Shown in pieces: positions 46,760 through 56,960 of a DNA stretch of 64,000 nucleotides. Made by a program: the position numbers and the translations under genes. Source of the stretch: Cycas panzhihuaensis (lineage: Eukaryota; Cycadophyta); the NCBI GenBank assembly GCA_023213395.1, contig CM041465.1:61139741-61203740 (forward strand). Direction: 5' to 3'. The first letter of the stretch is position 1. The number at the start of each line of letters is the position of its first letter. The notes under the pieces were generated by a model, which was not told the origin of the DNA, ran no database searches, and was given only the letters and a program-made list of their open reading frames with translations.

Positions 46760-47330
46760 GAAGGGCTAGACAAACCTCAGGGACGATCAGCAAGGAGAGG
46801 AAGGCGGCGCTCAAAGATGAGGCAAACGAGACTATCTGCCTCAGCGTTGAGGGCCCGAGGGATATGCTAGATATCGACAGAAGAGAAGCGGGCTAGGAGA
46901 GATCTGGCAGAAGAAGCAAGAGTCCTCAAGTGAGGGCATCGCACCTGGTAAACCTAGGTGAGATGGGACACCACAACTTGAGAGTCGCAAAGCAAAACGA
47001 CGGATCCGCAGTGAAAATGGACGGCATCGATGGGGCTTGATAACAATTTGTATATTCACCGTTGTTGGTAGCCTCTGGGAGGAAGATCCCAGAGCAGAGA
47101 TCATGTCCAGAGGGACTGCAGAGAATCCATGCAGCGGCAGAAGGTCCAAGATTACCGCGGCTTCTACTGTCGATAAAGATGTAGACGGATATAGGTGACA
47201 CAAAATCCAGGCAGTCAATAGATAATGAGAGCAACACTCGAAAGGTAAGCAAAAAGTGGTCGTGAAGGGTAGGAGGACCTAGCAATGATGTTACCCAGGG
47301 CGAGAGCAAGCAGTCCGATCACCGGTAGGG
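46760..47330 (-). pseudogene. TatH RNase H-like region
   Basis: The minus strand gives an RNase H fold sequence split over frames: FIDSRSRGNLGP, then AAWILCSPSGHDLCSGIFLP and ATNNGEYT, then CDSQVVVSHL, VYQVRCPHLRT and PRALNAEADSLV. The acidic positions D, E, D and D can all be read, though not in one frame. Its place beside the 3' LTR and its G-N-x-G-P...E-Y...D-S-Q layout resemble the extra RNase H described in plant Tat elements. A standard RNase H left behind after an internal deletion is the alternative. Confidence 0.65.
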
Positions 47331-47934
47331 AGTGGTCGGAAGAAAAAGCCTCTTAGGGTGCCAAAAGGTCACTTCAGAAAGCGAAACATGCCCCTAGGCA
47401 GGGGAGCATTCCCTTTGGGGATCCCAAGAGTGAGAAAGGGCTGCGGAAACGAGTCCAGGGCGACGAAATGGGCCAAACGAGTATAAACTAGGGCATGCAT
47501 GGGAGTAGCGTGTAAAACGATGCAGGAGGGCCCTGGCGAAAGTGCGATAATGAGGTGCCATAAATGCTCTCACAAGGGAGGGCAGAAAGGGCATCAATAG
47601 AGCACAATGGGCGACAGGGCTAGAAGGCAAAGGCAAACAGGGGGACGGGACAGTCCCAACGGCTACCGCGGGGCCAAAAATAGAGGAAGTGCCCATTGGG
47701 GCCCCCGCCTATATAAGGAAATTAACGGGAAAATGGATTCATTTTCACCGGCTCTCGTACGAAACCAGAGCCATTCCCTTATGCAGCGGAGCATTGCCTA
47801 ACTTTGGAGGCACGCAGAGAGCGATCGGACCATCGGATCAGAGAGCGGAGAGAGCCAGCATGACCGATAGGATGACATGGTGATAGTGAGACCGGATCTA
47901 GTGAGTGGATATCACTAAACCCATCCCATCTCGA
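47331..47934. other. TatH block of unknown origin with plus-strand TATA motif
   Basis: This 0.6-kb segment occupies the place of the missing reverse-transcriptase C-terminus, RNase H and integrase. No pol motif is visible in any frame. On the plus strand it contains CCTATATAAGG (TATATAAG at 47710-47717) followed by pyrimidine- and purine-rich leader-like sequence, an arrangement like a plant core promoter. It could be captured host DNA, a fragment of another element, or native TatH sequence I do not recognise. Confidence 0.4.
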
Positions 47935-48987
47935 AGTTTAAAATGCATTGGCTTTTTGGTAAGTAGCACCTGCATTCTTAAGGCTAAAGGGCATCGCCTT
48001 GTAGGCGAAGGTACCCCAAGGAGTAGTGAAGGCCGTCTTATGGTAGTTTTCAGGAGAAATCTGAATTTGGTTATAGCCGGAGAAGCCGTCCATTAAGGAC
48101 ATCACTTTAAATCTGGCGATGCGATCAATGATTTGATTGAGGAAGGGTAACAGGAAGTTATCCTTGGGACAAGCATTATTGATGTCACGAAAGTCAACAC
48201 ATATACGGATTGCCCCGTTCTTTTTAGCAATGGGGACAATGTTGGAGACCCACTTAGGGTAGTCAATGGAAGTGATAAGCCCAGCGTCCAGGAGCTTCTC
48301 AACCTCCATCTCAACAGCGGTTGAGAGCTTCGGGTGAAGGGGACGCTGCTTCTGGCGCACAGGGTGGGCGCCAGGAATGGTGGTGAGGTTATGAGTGACA
48401 ATGGAGGGGTCGATTCCCTTCATGTTAGCATAATTCCATGCAAACACGTCTCGGAACTCCTGGAATAGAAAGGAGTACTCCCTTACCTCATCAAGGGAAC
48501 ATTCCAACCTGACCTTAATGACCTTGCCTGGGGCCAAGACTATGTCTTGGGTTGCCCCCATGCACATGGTATTACCCTCCTCAAAGTGGAGAGGGGCAAG
48601 ATCAACAGGAGGAGGAGGAATAGGAGATGGGATCAGATCGGCAAGCGTGGATCTGATCGCGAGGATCTCCTGGTGACCAAGCCTGTGGTGACCAGAAGGC
48701 AAGTTGGGCGCAAAACCCGCCAGATGCTCAAGTAGGGCTTTGTCATCCTCGAAGTAATCCACCCCATGGATGACCTTACTTTGAGTAGAGGAAGCACTGG
48801 AGGGAGTAAAAGCAACGGGGCCGTGATGGTCATCGGGTTGCTCAACTTCCTCGCGGGATTCTGGAGGAAAGCCAAGGGGCTCCTCGGAAGGAGCGAAAGG
48901 CAATTCTTCAAAGTCATTACGTACGGGGGGTAATGAAGAAGAAGAACTGACGACGGGTGGGTCAACAAGAGTGATGACGTGGGACAC
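47935..48987 (-). pseudogene. TatH reverse transcriptase, N-terminal half
   Basis: A 349-codon open frame on the minus strand. After a Ser/Pro/Glu-rich linker, residues around 185-349 are reverse transcriptase fingers and palm start: FRDVFAWNYANMKGIDPSIV, EVEKLLDAGLITSIDYPKWV, VPIAKKNGAIRICVDFRDIN, MDGFSGYNQIQI and KTAFTTPWGTFAYKAMPF. It breaks off at ATYQKA, just before the YxDD catalytic box, which is absent. This is the longest frame in the window, a sign of youth, but the enzyme cannot polymerise. FRDINNACPKD is typical of the Athila/Tat side of gypsy. Confidence 0.93.
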
Positions 48988-49167
48988 GCATGAATAGCTA
49001 GCCTCGCTGATGAGAGAAATTCCAGACGGGGATCTAGAACGAGACGGGTGTGACCTACTGGCGTGGAGGAAAGAGACGGGTTGAAGACAATCCTCGTCTT
49101 CATCGTGTGACTCATCGTCACTAAACGAAGCAAGGTACCCGTAGCTCCCAATGCCAATAGGGGCGAA

Positions 49168-49780
49168 CTACGTGAGACTAGGGGAAGAAGATGCAGGATC
49201 TTCTTCGAATGGGTTAGGTATACTAATAGAGCAAGCTGAGGCATGCGTAGAAGGACCAGGGTTTGCCGAACTGGTGGAACGAGTTTGTTTGGTAAATGGG
49301 CATTCATGGGGAATCACTCTCATCCGTCCGTCATAGACGAATTTAAGTTGACCCCAAAGAGTCAAGCACACGGCCCCCATTTGGTCGAGCCATGGACGAC
49401 CTAGAAGGAGGTTGTAGTCCACGTCAACGTCGAGGACTACAACGTCGGCAAGAACGGTCTTGCCCTCAAGGATGAGCAGAATCGCGACAGATCCCAAAGG
49501 GGTCTTCTCGCTACCATCATAACCTTAGCATCGCCATGGAATGGGTTCCAAGGTGGAGATACCAAGCTCTTGCATAACACGCAAGGGCATGGCATTGATG
49601 TAAGAACCTGTTGCCGCAGTTCTTCGAAGGGTACAATCGGGTGTATCGATAGTGATAGTGAATGGGAAGTTCCACTGACGTTCCCTTTCACCACCGAGAG
49701 GAAGATCCTTAGGATCAAATGAGATAGCAGGTCCACAACCTTGGGTGATACCCAAAGCGTGGACAAGTACATCACTCGAT
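49168..49780 (-). pseudogene. TatH protease region
   Basis: Two frames join a retropepsin-like domain. The first (49525-49755) has FTITIDTPDCTLRRTAATGS and YINAMPLRVMQELGI. The second (49168-49497) has VADVVVLDVDVDYNLLLGRPWLDQMGAV, the typical LLGRPWL block. Where gypsy proteases have the catalytic D-S/T-G, this copy reads A-A-T-G, so the active Asp is missing. TatG reads NDEGSSVNVIPLHLV at the same place. A stop near 49527 separates the frames. Confidence 0.85.
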
Positions 49781-50229
49781 CCTAAAGCTTCCAGGAGGAG
49801 GGCCTGCTACTCGGGACAACTCCTTAGAACGTCCATCAAGGACATTCCTGCGGCGACTGTATGAAGCTTGTCCACGATGGAGAAGGGCTTACCCTTCGTA
49901 GTAGGCTGGGTAAGTGCCCTTCAGAAATCGTAACGACCTGGGCATACAGGAATAGCCTTAGGAAAGAGAGGTATTTCTGGAGGAAGGTTCTCTGGAAGAG
50001 GGTCGGAAGGAGCGGAAGAACAAGAAGCTCCCGCTGCTTCCTTGGCGGCTTGAGATCGCATAAGGGCGTAAGTAGGAGTTGCTTCAAGCAACTGGATCAC
50101 CTTCTTCTCCTTGTTCCAGGGTCACGAAGGTGACGGGGTGTGACGGCTAGGAGAACGAGAGGAGGAAGACGAGTTCTGGTCACCCTTCCCTTTGCCGTGG
50201 GAAGGACGGGGATCAGGCGATCTTCCTCA

Positions 50230-52428
50230 GTTTTAGTTGCTCTTAGTTTGGGTGTTGCGATTACGTTCCCCATGTTTAGGGAACGAATCCTTGTGAACTG
50301 GTTGGTCCAAATTAGGCCTTGAAGCCCGTTTGGGGGAAGAGTCGTGTCGAGGGGCATCCTTAGGATGCTGGGCCCTACAACGTGAATCATCGTGAAAGCA
50401 CTCCCCATGAATAGAGCACCACTTCTTCTCAAGCGGAGGGTCTGACCTTCTCGCTTGAGAGGACTGGGTGTTTCCATTCCTAGGGAGAGGAGCTTGGGTT
50501 GTTTGTTGGACTTGTTTATTAGATGTAGGGGATAAAGGAGCCTGAAGCTTGAGTTCCTTCATCGTACGCTCGAACGAACATATGGCTGATATGAGAGGGT
50601 CTAAAGTCCTCTCAGTCGGATGAGAGGAAGACCGGGTAGGTTGTGAGGGTTTGGTATCCTTGGTTGGGGGTGGTGCCTCATGGTGCTGTGAGGGCTTAAG
50701 AGGTTTCTTGAGACCAGCTTGGATCTAAATAGGCTCCAACGCCAAACACTTGGCGATCACGGAGTCACATGTGGTCGCCCCCATCTTGAGGACTTCCACA
50801 TGTACTTCGGGACGAAGTGCATTAACGAAAAGGTCTCGCTTCAGCTCCTCAGGCAATGTTACCTTAGTGGAGTGAAGCAAGTCATGGAATTGCCACACAA
50901 AGTCACGATTCATCTCATCGTGACCTTGTTTGAGCGAAATAAGCAACTTCATTCCGCTCTCGAATGGACGGGCTACATCAAAATAGTTGATGAACTCGTC
51001 CACCAATTGCTGGAATGAATGGATAGAATGGGCAGGGAGGTGGTAGAACCACTTGAGGACGTCACCCTGCAAGGATCGCGGGAATAATTTCATTAAAATG
51101 TGATCGTAAGCCTAGTAATCGATGCATGCCATAGAAAAACTACGCACATGCTCCACCGGGTCTTGCGACGAAGTTCCGTCAAATCTAGGAACTTCAGGGG
51201 GATGAGGCGGCAGATTAGTTCTTAACGCCTCAATGGATAGAGGTGTTGACCTAAAGTCCATGAAGGGGCATGCCCTTACATGGACCGTAGGGTCAACGAA
51301 CATCGTAGTAGGTAATGTACAAGGAGCGGATGGGGGTGGAACACCCATCCCTCCTTGAGGAAATGCCCCCTGCTGGGAAGGGGCATGGGAGTAGGTGCCT
51401 TGGAAGGAAGTCGGGTTCCCTTACGAAGGCACAACAGATGGAATTGCATTGGATGACAGACAAGACAAATGTGGAACCAGGTTTTACCCATATGGGCCAC
51501 CGGTAGGTGGGGCGACCCCATATGGGTGTAGCAGACCCACTCCATAAACCGGGAGACGGCTTCCTCTACCCTGCCCCCAAGGTTGAGAAGTATACCCTAG
51601 GGGAATGTAGAACGAAGTGCCAATGTGTTAGTTTTGAGAGTGTGTAGGAGTGGGTCCCACATGGCTAGTAGTCGAAAGGCTAGTAGGACCGACAGGCCTA
51701 CTAGGAACGGCACGTACCACATTAAAGGATGGCACATTGGTTTGGTTAGGGATGGGTATGCTAACCTTTAGTTGAGGGAAAGACACACCACGGGGAGATC
51801 CCGAAATACTAGGACCTCGATGAGGAATGGAAGGCGCGACACGTGCCCCCATTGCGGGAATAGTAAAGGAGCGGGACACGTGCGTAGGCACAAAGGGATT
51901 CATTGTCAAAGGAAGAGTAGATGAGGATGAGGCGTGTGGGGGAGGAGCGGAAGAGGAAGAGGCTCCTCCATGGAGGGCACCCTCAAGCCATCCAAGACGC
52001 GGTTGCAAGCGTGCCGCGCGGCGACACTCGTTGAGAGCTTCAACTACGTCGATGGGAGGGGTTCCTACATACTCGTAAGAGGTAATTGGGACCTCGAACA
52101 AAGTAGGTTCCTCGGGATGCTCCTCATAAGAGTCACCGACTACGTGGTAAGTCTCAAGAGGAGCGGATCCTTCTACGGCATGGGTAGAGGGATGGACATC
52201 AAGTGAGCGATGTTGGTCATTTGGGTAATAAAGGGGTTCATCACCCTCTTGGGTGGACCCGGGAATAGAGGAAGGAAAAGCATGGGTTTCTAAGGTTGAA
52301 TTGTCATAAGCCCAATCGGAAGAGTATCCCTCCATAGTCAGATTGAAGTCTGACAAAGGAAGAGGGTGATACTCGGGGTCTTCTAACAATGGAGGTAGAC
52401 TGCACAAGCAACGAGAAAAGCGTCGCAT
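50230..52428 (-). pseudogene. TatH gag
   Basis: Gag starts at or near 52428 (MRRFSRCLCSLPPLLEDPEY), with an acidic, Pro/Ser-rich N-terminus to about 51628. A capsid core follows (50725-51093: FPRSLQGDVLKWFYHLPA, FINYFDVARPFE, DLFVNALRPEVHVEVL). A nucleocapsid-like piece comes next (50233-50562) with the knuckle W-C-S-I-H-G-E-C-F-H-D-D-S-R-C. Its spacing is C-X2-H-X4-H-X4-C, so the usual second Cys is His. Stops and shifts split the frame between these parts. TatG encodes a clearly related gag. Confidence 0.88.
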
Positions 52429-52583
52429 GCAAGATCAACCAACAATGTTAGGAAAAAAAGAGAGAGCGATAAGGCACACACGTTGGGGGCTGCCCAATGT
52501 AGAGATCGAAATAGGTATAAAAGGATCACAGAAAAGTAGCGAAACCAACGGAAGAGAGCAGAAACTAGCTCCCTTACTGGCAG

Positions 52584-52601
52584 TCCCCAGTATGGTTGCC
52601 A
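52584..52601 (-). promoter_or_regulatory. TatH primer-binding site
   Basis: One base inside the 5' LTR the minus strand reads TGGCAACCATACTGGGGA. It is not the initiator Met-tRNA type used by the other elements here. TatG has nearly the same site at 59106. The tRNA could not be named from memory. Confidence 0.75.
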
Positions 52602-52602
52602 G

Positions 52603-55314
52603 TGGACGCGCGTCTACGGGATAGCTACCTAACTAATAGGTGTGGTGAGAGTGGGTGATGATATGATCGAAGGAAAAACCTATAAGAAAAGTAATTACCA
52701 CACAGAGCGCCCCGTGCACCGGAGCATGAGTTTGGGACCTGCAATGGAATGTGGCTACCAAAGAGTGATCCTCCAGCACTTCGAACAAGGGGTGAAGAGG
52801 CGTAGGGTTAGCCTGGGTTGACCTAGGGACAGGATCCTCCCACCCTTGGATGGCCGGAAGGGGAAGAAGAGGAACCTTCAAGAGTTTCCCTAGAGTAATG
52901 GGAAACGAAGGAGGATAGGCAAGCGACGATCCTATATACGGGGTCACTTTGGTTATCCGGCGAAGCGGGGAACCAAATGAAAGTAAAGGAGAAGATCCAA
53001 GAAAACGGATCAAGGGTATGCCTAAGCAAGCTAACTGGGCACACGAGTAACATGGGAAGCAGGAAGCTTGCACGACTAAGGAGAGGAGGAAAGGTGAAAA
53101 GGGCAGCTCCTATAGCCTTTCCTATGGGTAGCAAAGATGCATGTAATAAAATAAATAAAGCATAACCAAAAAGCAAAGTCAAGTTTCCCTTTTATTTTCT
53201 GATGTGTTAATTACTAAGAAGGAATTCGAAAGGAAAGAGTAGTAGGGTGGAGTAAGGCGTGCACCTGGACCGAGGGCGTGCGTGATGAGGGCCTTCTCGA
53301 GGGGCACCAAACTACTCCATGTGGTGCGTTGGATGCGAAGCGTCATGGCGGATTTAGAATGAGGGGCTCCCTTACCTTCCCTGGAAAAATACTAAATACA
53401 ATGCCAAGGAAAGAAAGGAACTAAATGCTAGTAACTAAAGAAGTATGAAGGTACAACATACATAAAAGCACTTACCGACAACGGAACAAGCGGAAAGTAC
53501 CTTTTGCGCTCTCCAAGCACCTGCAAGCAACGATGGCCTCCCCCTTTCTAGAGAAAGGGTACTAACATGCAATGACGAGATTCTAACAACACATGTCTAC
53601 ATAACATAAATATGAACTTAAACACACATATGTTAGTATCAACCCAACGATGATAGTATGTAAAAGAGGGCAACCAAAGCAAAGGAAAGGAACCAGTAAG
53701 CCTCGGAGTGGCCCACCTCCTGCAAAGAACACCCTAACCTCCCCCCAAATGCCACAAGGCAGTGAGGGCAAGGCCAAGAGAGATGGTTGGAAATGGCAGC
53801 AAGGGGGTGAAAAGGAGCCAAAGAAGACCTACGGCGAACCAGGATGTTATGGAGAGCAAACCGGGCTATCGGGAAGAGAGTTGGACAAAGACGAGTTGTC
53901 GGGACTTACGTAAGTTGCCCAGACCTAAGCTTAATCCCTTAAACCAGCGCTGCAACGTGTGACAGCGTTGATTTCAGTGACTAAGAGAGGGCCAACAAAC
54001 CCCCGTTTGAGTTCCAAGGACAACATGAGGCAAGAGGGAGGATTTGGGGGGCTTAAAGCCACTTGAGGAGTGTGGAAGGTGGTACGGAATCCACCCAGCT
54101 CCTTCCCAAAGCCTATGCCAACCCTCAATACTGCTGCCTTGAGCAACAAGCGTAGGTAAGAGGCACTATGACAGAGGTAGAACAACGCACTGAAAAGAAG
54201 AAAACAACCCTTACAAAGATAAGTAAGAAGCAGGCAAGATGGAGCATTAATATCACAAGAGAAACAATTTAAATCAAGAAATACCTAAGTGGGAGGGGCA
54301 AGGTGCTTGCCTTTGCTAAGAGCTGGCAAGGAGAGGCTGAGAAATCAGCCCAGAACTGTGGTGTAGCAGGTTTGGAGCCCTGCTAAAGAAGTTGGACAAA
54401 GAACACCTGCACTTAGAATGCTTGAAGACTGCCCAGGGCAAGAATCTATTGAAATCTCTCCAAGGGGCCCTCTCCAAGGTGTGTGAGGGGTTGGGAAGAT
54501 GTCCTAGCCACACCGAAGGAGAGCTGGGTGTTGTAGGAGAGACGTAGGTCCTGTGGTAGCAGCAGGGCAGCAGAGAAGAGCAGAGCACAGCGTTGTTTCC
54601 TTGAGGAGCAATCCAAAAAGTGAGCCAAAAGTTTTTAAAAATGAGTCAAAAATGACTTAAGTACCCAACCCAAACCCTAAAGCGAGTGATTAGGGCACGG
54701 CTGGGAGAGAGTTAAGTCACGAGACACGTGGCAGTTTCACAATAAATGCGAAATTGCCACGGCGGATTTTAAAAAATAAGTTGGAATAGTCGTACTGCCG
54801 TAAAATCCGCGGTACCACGGATATTCCAGCGGTACCGCGAAAATCTCAGTGGTACGAACCCAGAGGTGAAAACAGGCCCGGCCAGCCAGCCTAGGCTATG
54901 GGCAGATGATAAAAAGAGCCAATAGGGGGCTAAAACACCTACCCGGGGGTAAACAAGCCAACAAACGGGTCCAAAAGAGCAAAAATATGGCTCAAAACGG
55001 TGTGGCAAGTTAACCAGACGATGATGGGTTGTCACATGGGCGGAGGTGGCACAAACCGAGTGGATCTTAGAGTGAGGAGGGCAGATGCAGGAAGTGGAGT
55101 GTCCACCAGGGTGCCACACTCGCTGGGAGTGTGCCCCTGCTATAGTCGTCATAGGCTAAAATACGTGTAGACGAAGACAAAGTCGCCTACAAAGCCACAC
55201 ACATGCAAACATGTAAGCAAATACTCATCAAATGAAAGCGATGATAAGGTGAGAAACATACCTATACTTACCTGAGTTGGTGATTCTGTATCCATTCCCA
55301 GGAGCCGGGAAACA
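52603..55314 (-). repeat. TatH 5' LTR (right)
   Basis: A 2712-bp LTR. It is longer than the left copy partly because of a duplicated CTCTCCAAGG segment near 54460. It ends AAACA before the GACAT target duplication. It keeps more CpG sites than the left copy, including GCGGTAC repeats around 54805-54840. Confidence 0.93.
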
Positions 55315-55319
55315 GACAT

Positions 55320-56960
55320 GTACCTGAAATAGATCCCAATCATACAAGAAATATCTAGTCAAGTATGAGTGATGTAGATGAGGCTCCTAACCAATTACTA
55401 GTACAATGTGGGATCAAAGAGCTTTCCTTGTTTATCTAGGTTAAGTTTGGTTTCTATTTCCATTTGAGTTAGTGCATGCTTACAGTCAATCATTCTAAAC
55501 CACTATAAGAGTTCATTGGAGTATTTAGATTGTAATAGGAATATGTGTCCTAGTTCTTGCCACACTTCAATGGCAAGGAAATAGTAAAGTAACCCAAGAT
55601 TTATCATCTCAAAGCTACTTTTGAGTTCAACCTATAACCAAGCTATAACTTCATTTTCATTATCTATGATTTCCACGTCATCCACATAGAGCACAATGAT
55701 TGTGATCAAGTTGCCTCTAATTCAAATATATAGGTCTAAATCAGAAGATGAACGAGTGAATCCATACTTTGTGAAAAATGCATCAATCTTTGCATGCTAG
55801 GTACGTAGTGCCTACTTCAATCCATATAGGGTTTTTTTGAGTTTACATATTAGGTGTTCTTTGCCAAGAACAATATAGTTGGGAGGTTGTTTTAAAAAAA
55901 CCTCTTTTGTGAGCTCTCTATTTAGGAAAGCATTCTTCACATCCATTTAATACACAGACCAGTTGAATTGAGCCGCAAAAGATATAACCAAATAGAATGT
56001 GGTCATGTTGGCCATCAGTGTAAAGGTCTCATCATAGTTTATCCCCTCTGATTGTTTAAAACCTCTTGTAACTAGATGAGCTTTATGATACTCGATGGTG
56101 CCATCTGCATGGATTTTGGTCTTGTAAAGTCATTGACAATCAATTGACTTCTTACAAGGTGGTAGTTTTGTTAGCTCCTATGTGTCATCCTTGAAGATAT
56201 AATTCATCCCTTCATCTATTGCTACTTTCCACATTCAGTTTTTGACTGTCTCCTTAAATGTGGAAGGCTCAAAGATCTCAAGGATGCATGCCATTAAGAC
56301 AAAGTTAGTGGAGTGTCATTTTAAACTCTCTTTTGGGCACTGAAGGAGGAGGATAAGCAACCTTTAGCAATTGTTGAATCCACTTATGAGGTGGTTGAAA
56401 ACTAGTGGCATCCACCTGAATGTCATCAACTGATATAGGTGGCATTGATGTGTTAGCATATGATGTAGATGTTGAAGCTATTAGAGATGAAGATGAACTT
56501 GGTGTGTTGGAGGATGTAGATGTTGGTAGCTTTAGAATTGGTACAAGAGGTACTTCAAGTGCACCACCACCATTTTTTACTATAAACTAGATTTATAAGG
56601 GATCTAGGTCCTAAGTATTTTTAACAAATATTACATCTCAAGTAGTGTAGCCTTGGTTTTTAGTAGTGTCATAAACTTTATAAGTTTTGCAAGAAAGTAC
56701 ATAACCAAGGAAAATACACTTGAGACTTTTGTCATCCAACTTTTTCCTATTCTCCTTGGGAATGAATTTGGAAGCTATGTATCTAAATGTCCTTACATGA
56801 GAAATTATTAATTTGATGCCTAACCAAACCTCCTCAGGGGTTGTTTAACCAAAACTTGGCCCTTAGTTGATCTTCATTACCATAACAAGTTTCTTATTCT
56901 ATTTACATTTGATAGGATTAATTGAAGCTTGTTTTATATTATATTAGGCCATGTTTTGAT
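55320..56960 (-). pseudogene. CopE reverse transcriptase and integrase end, right of TatH
   Basis: Minus-strand copia pol. Reverse transcriptase occupies about 55345-56130 with the catalytic YVDD intact at 55677-55688. Further right a linker leads to the end of integrase (near 56640-56860), reading FRYIASKFIPKENRKKLDD and SLKCIFLGYVLSCKTYKVYD. The upstream part is missing beyond about 56900, so gag, protease and the integrase core are absent. RNase H continues on the far side of TatH at 43668. Confidence 0.87.

Larger units (their letters stand above)
43669..55314 (-). mobile_element. TatH, large Ty3/gypsy (Tat-like) element
   Basis: This 11,646-bp minus-strand element is bounded by perfect five-base target duplications GACAT (43664-43668 and 55315-55319). 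Its LTRs (43669-46363, 2695 bp; 52603-55314, 2712 bp) run TGGACG...AAACA. The internal region carries gag, protease, the N-terminal half of reverse transcriptase, a 0.6-kb block of unknown origin, and an RNase H-like region next to the 3' LTR. Integrase is not recognisable. GC content is higher and frames longer than in the surroundings, so it is a younger arrival. The long LTRs, gag style and RNase H position suggest the Tat lineage, but that is an inference. Confidence 0.92.

Noticed and set aside
47880-47945. Partial resemblance to the 5S rRNA central region (CACTAAA...CCCATCTCGAAGTTTAA)
   Set aside because: The match is short and lacks the AGAACTC and flanking promoter boxes of 5S rRNA. 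I judged it chance.
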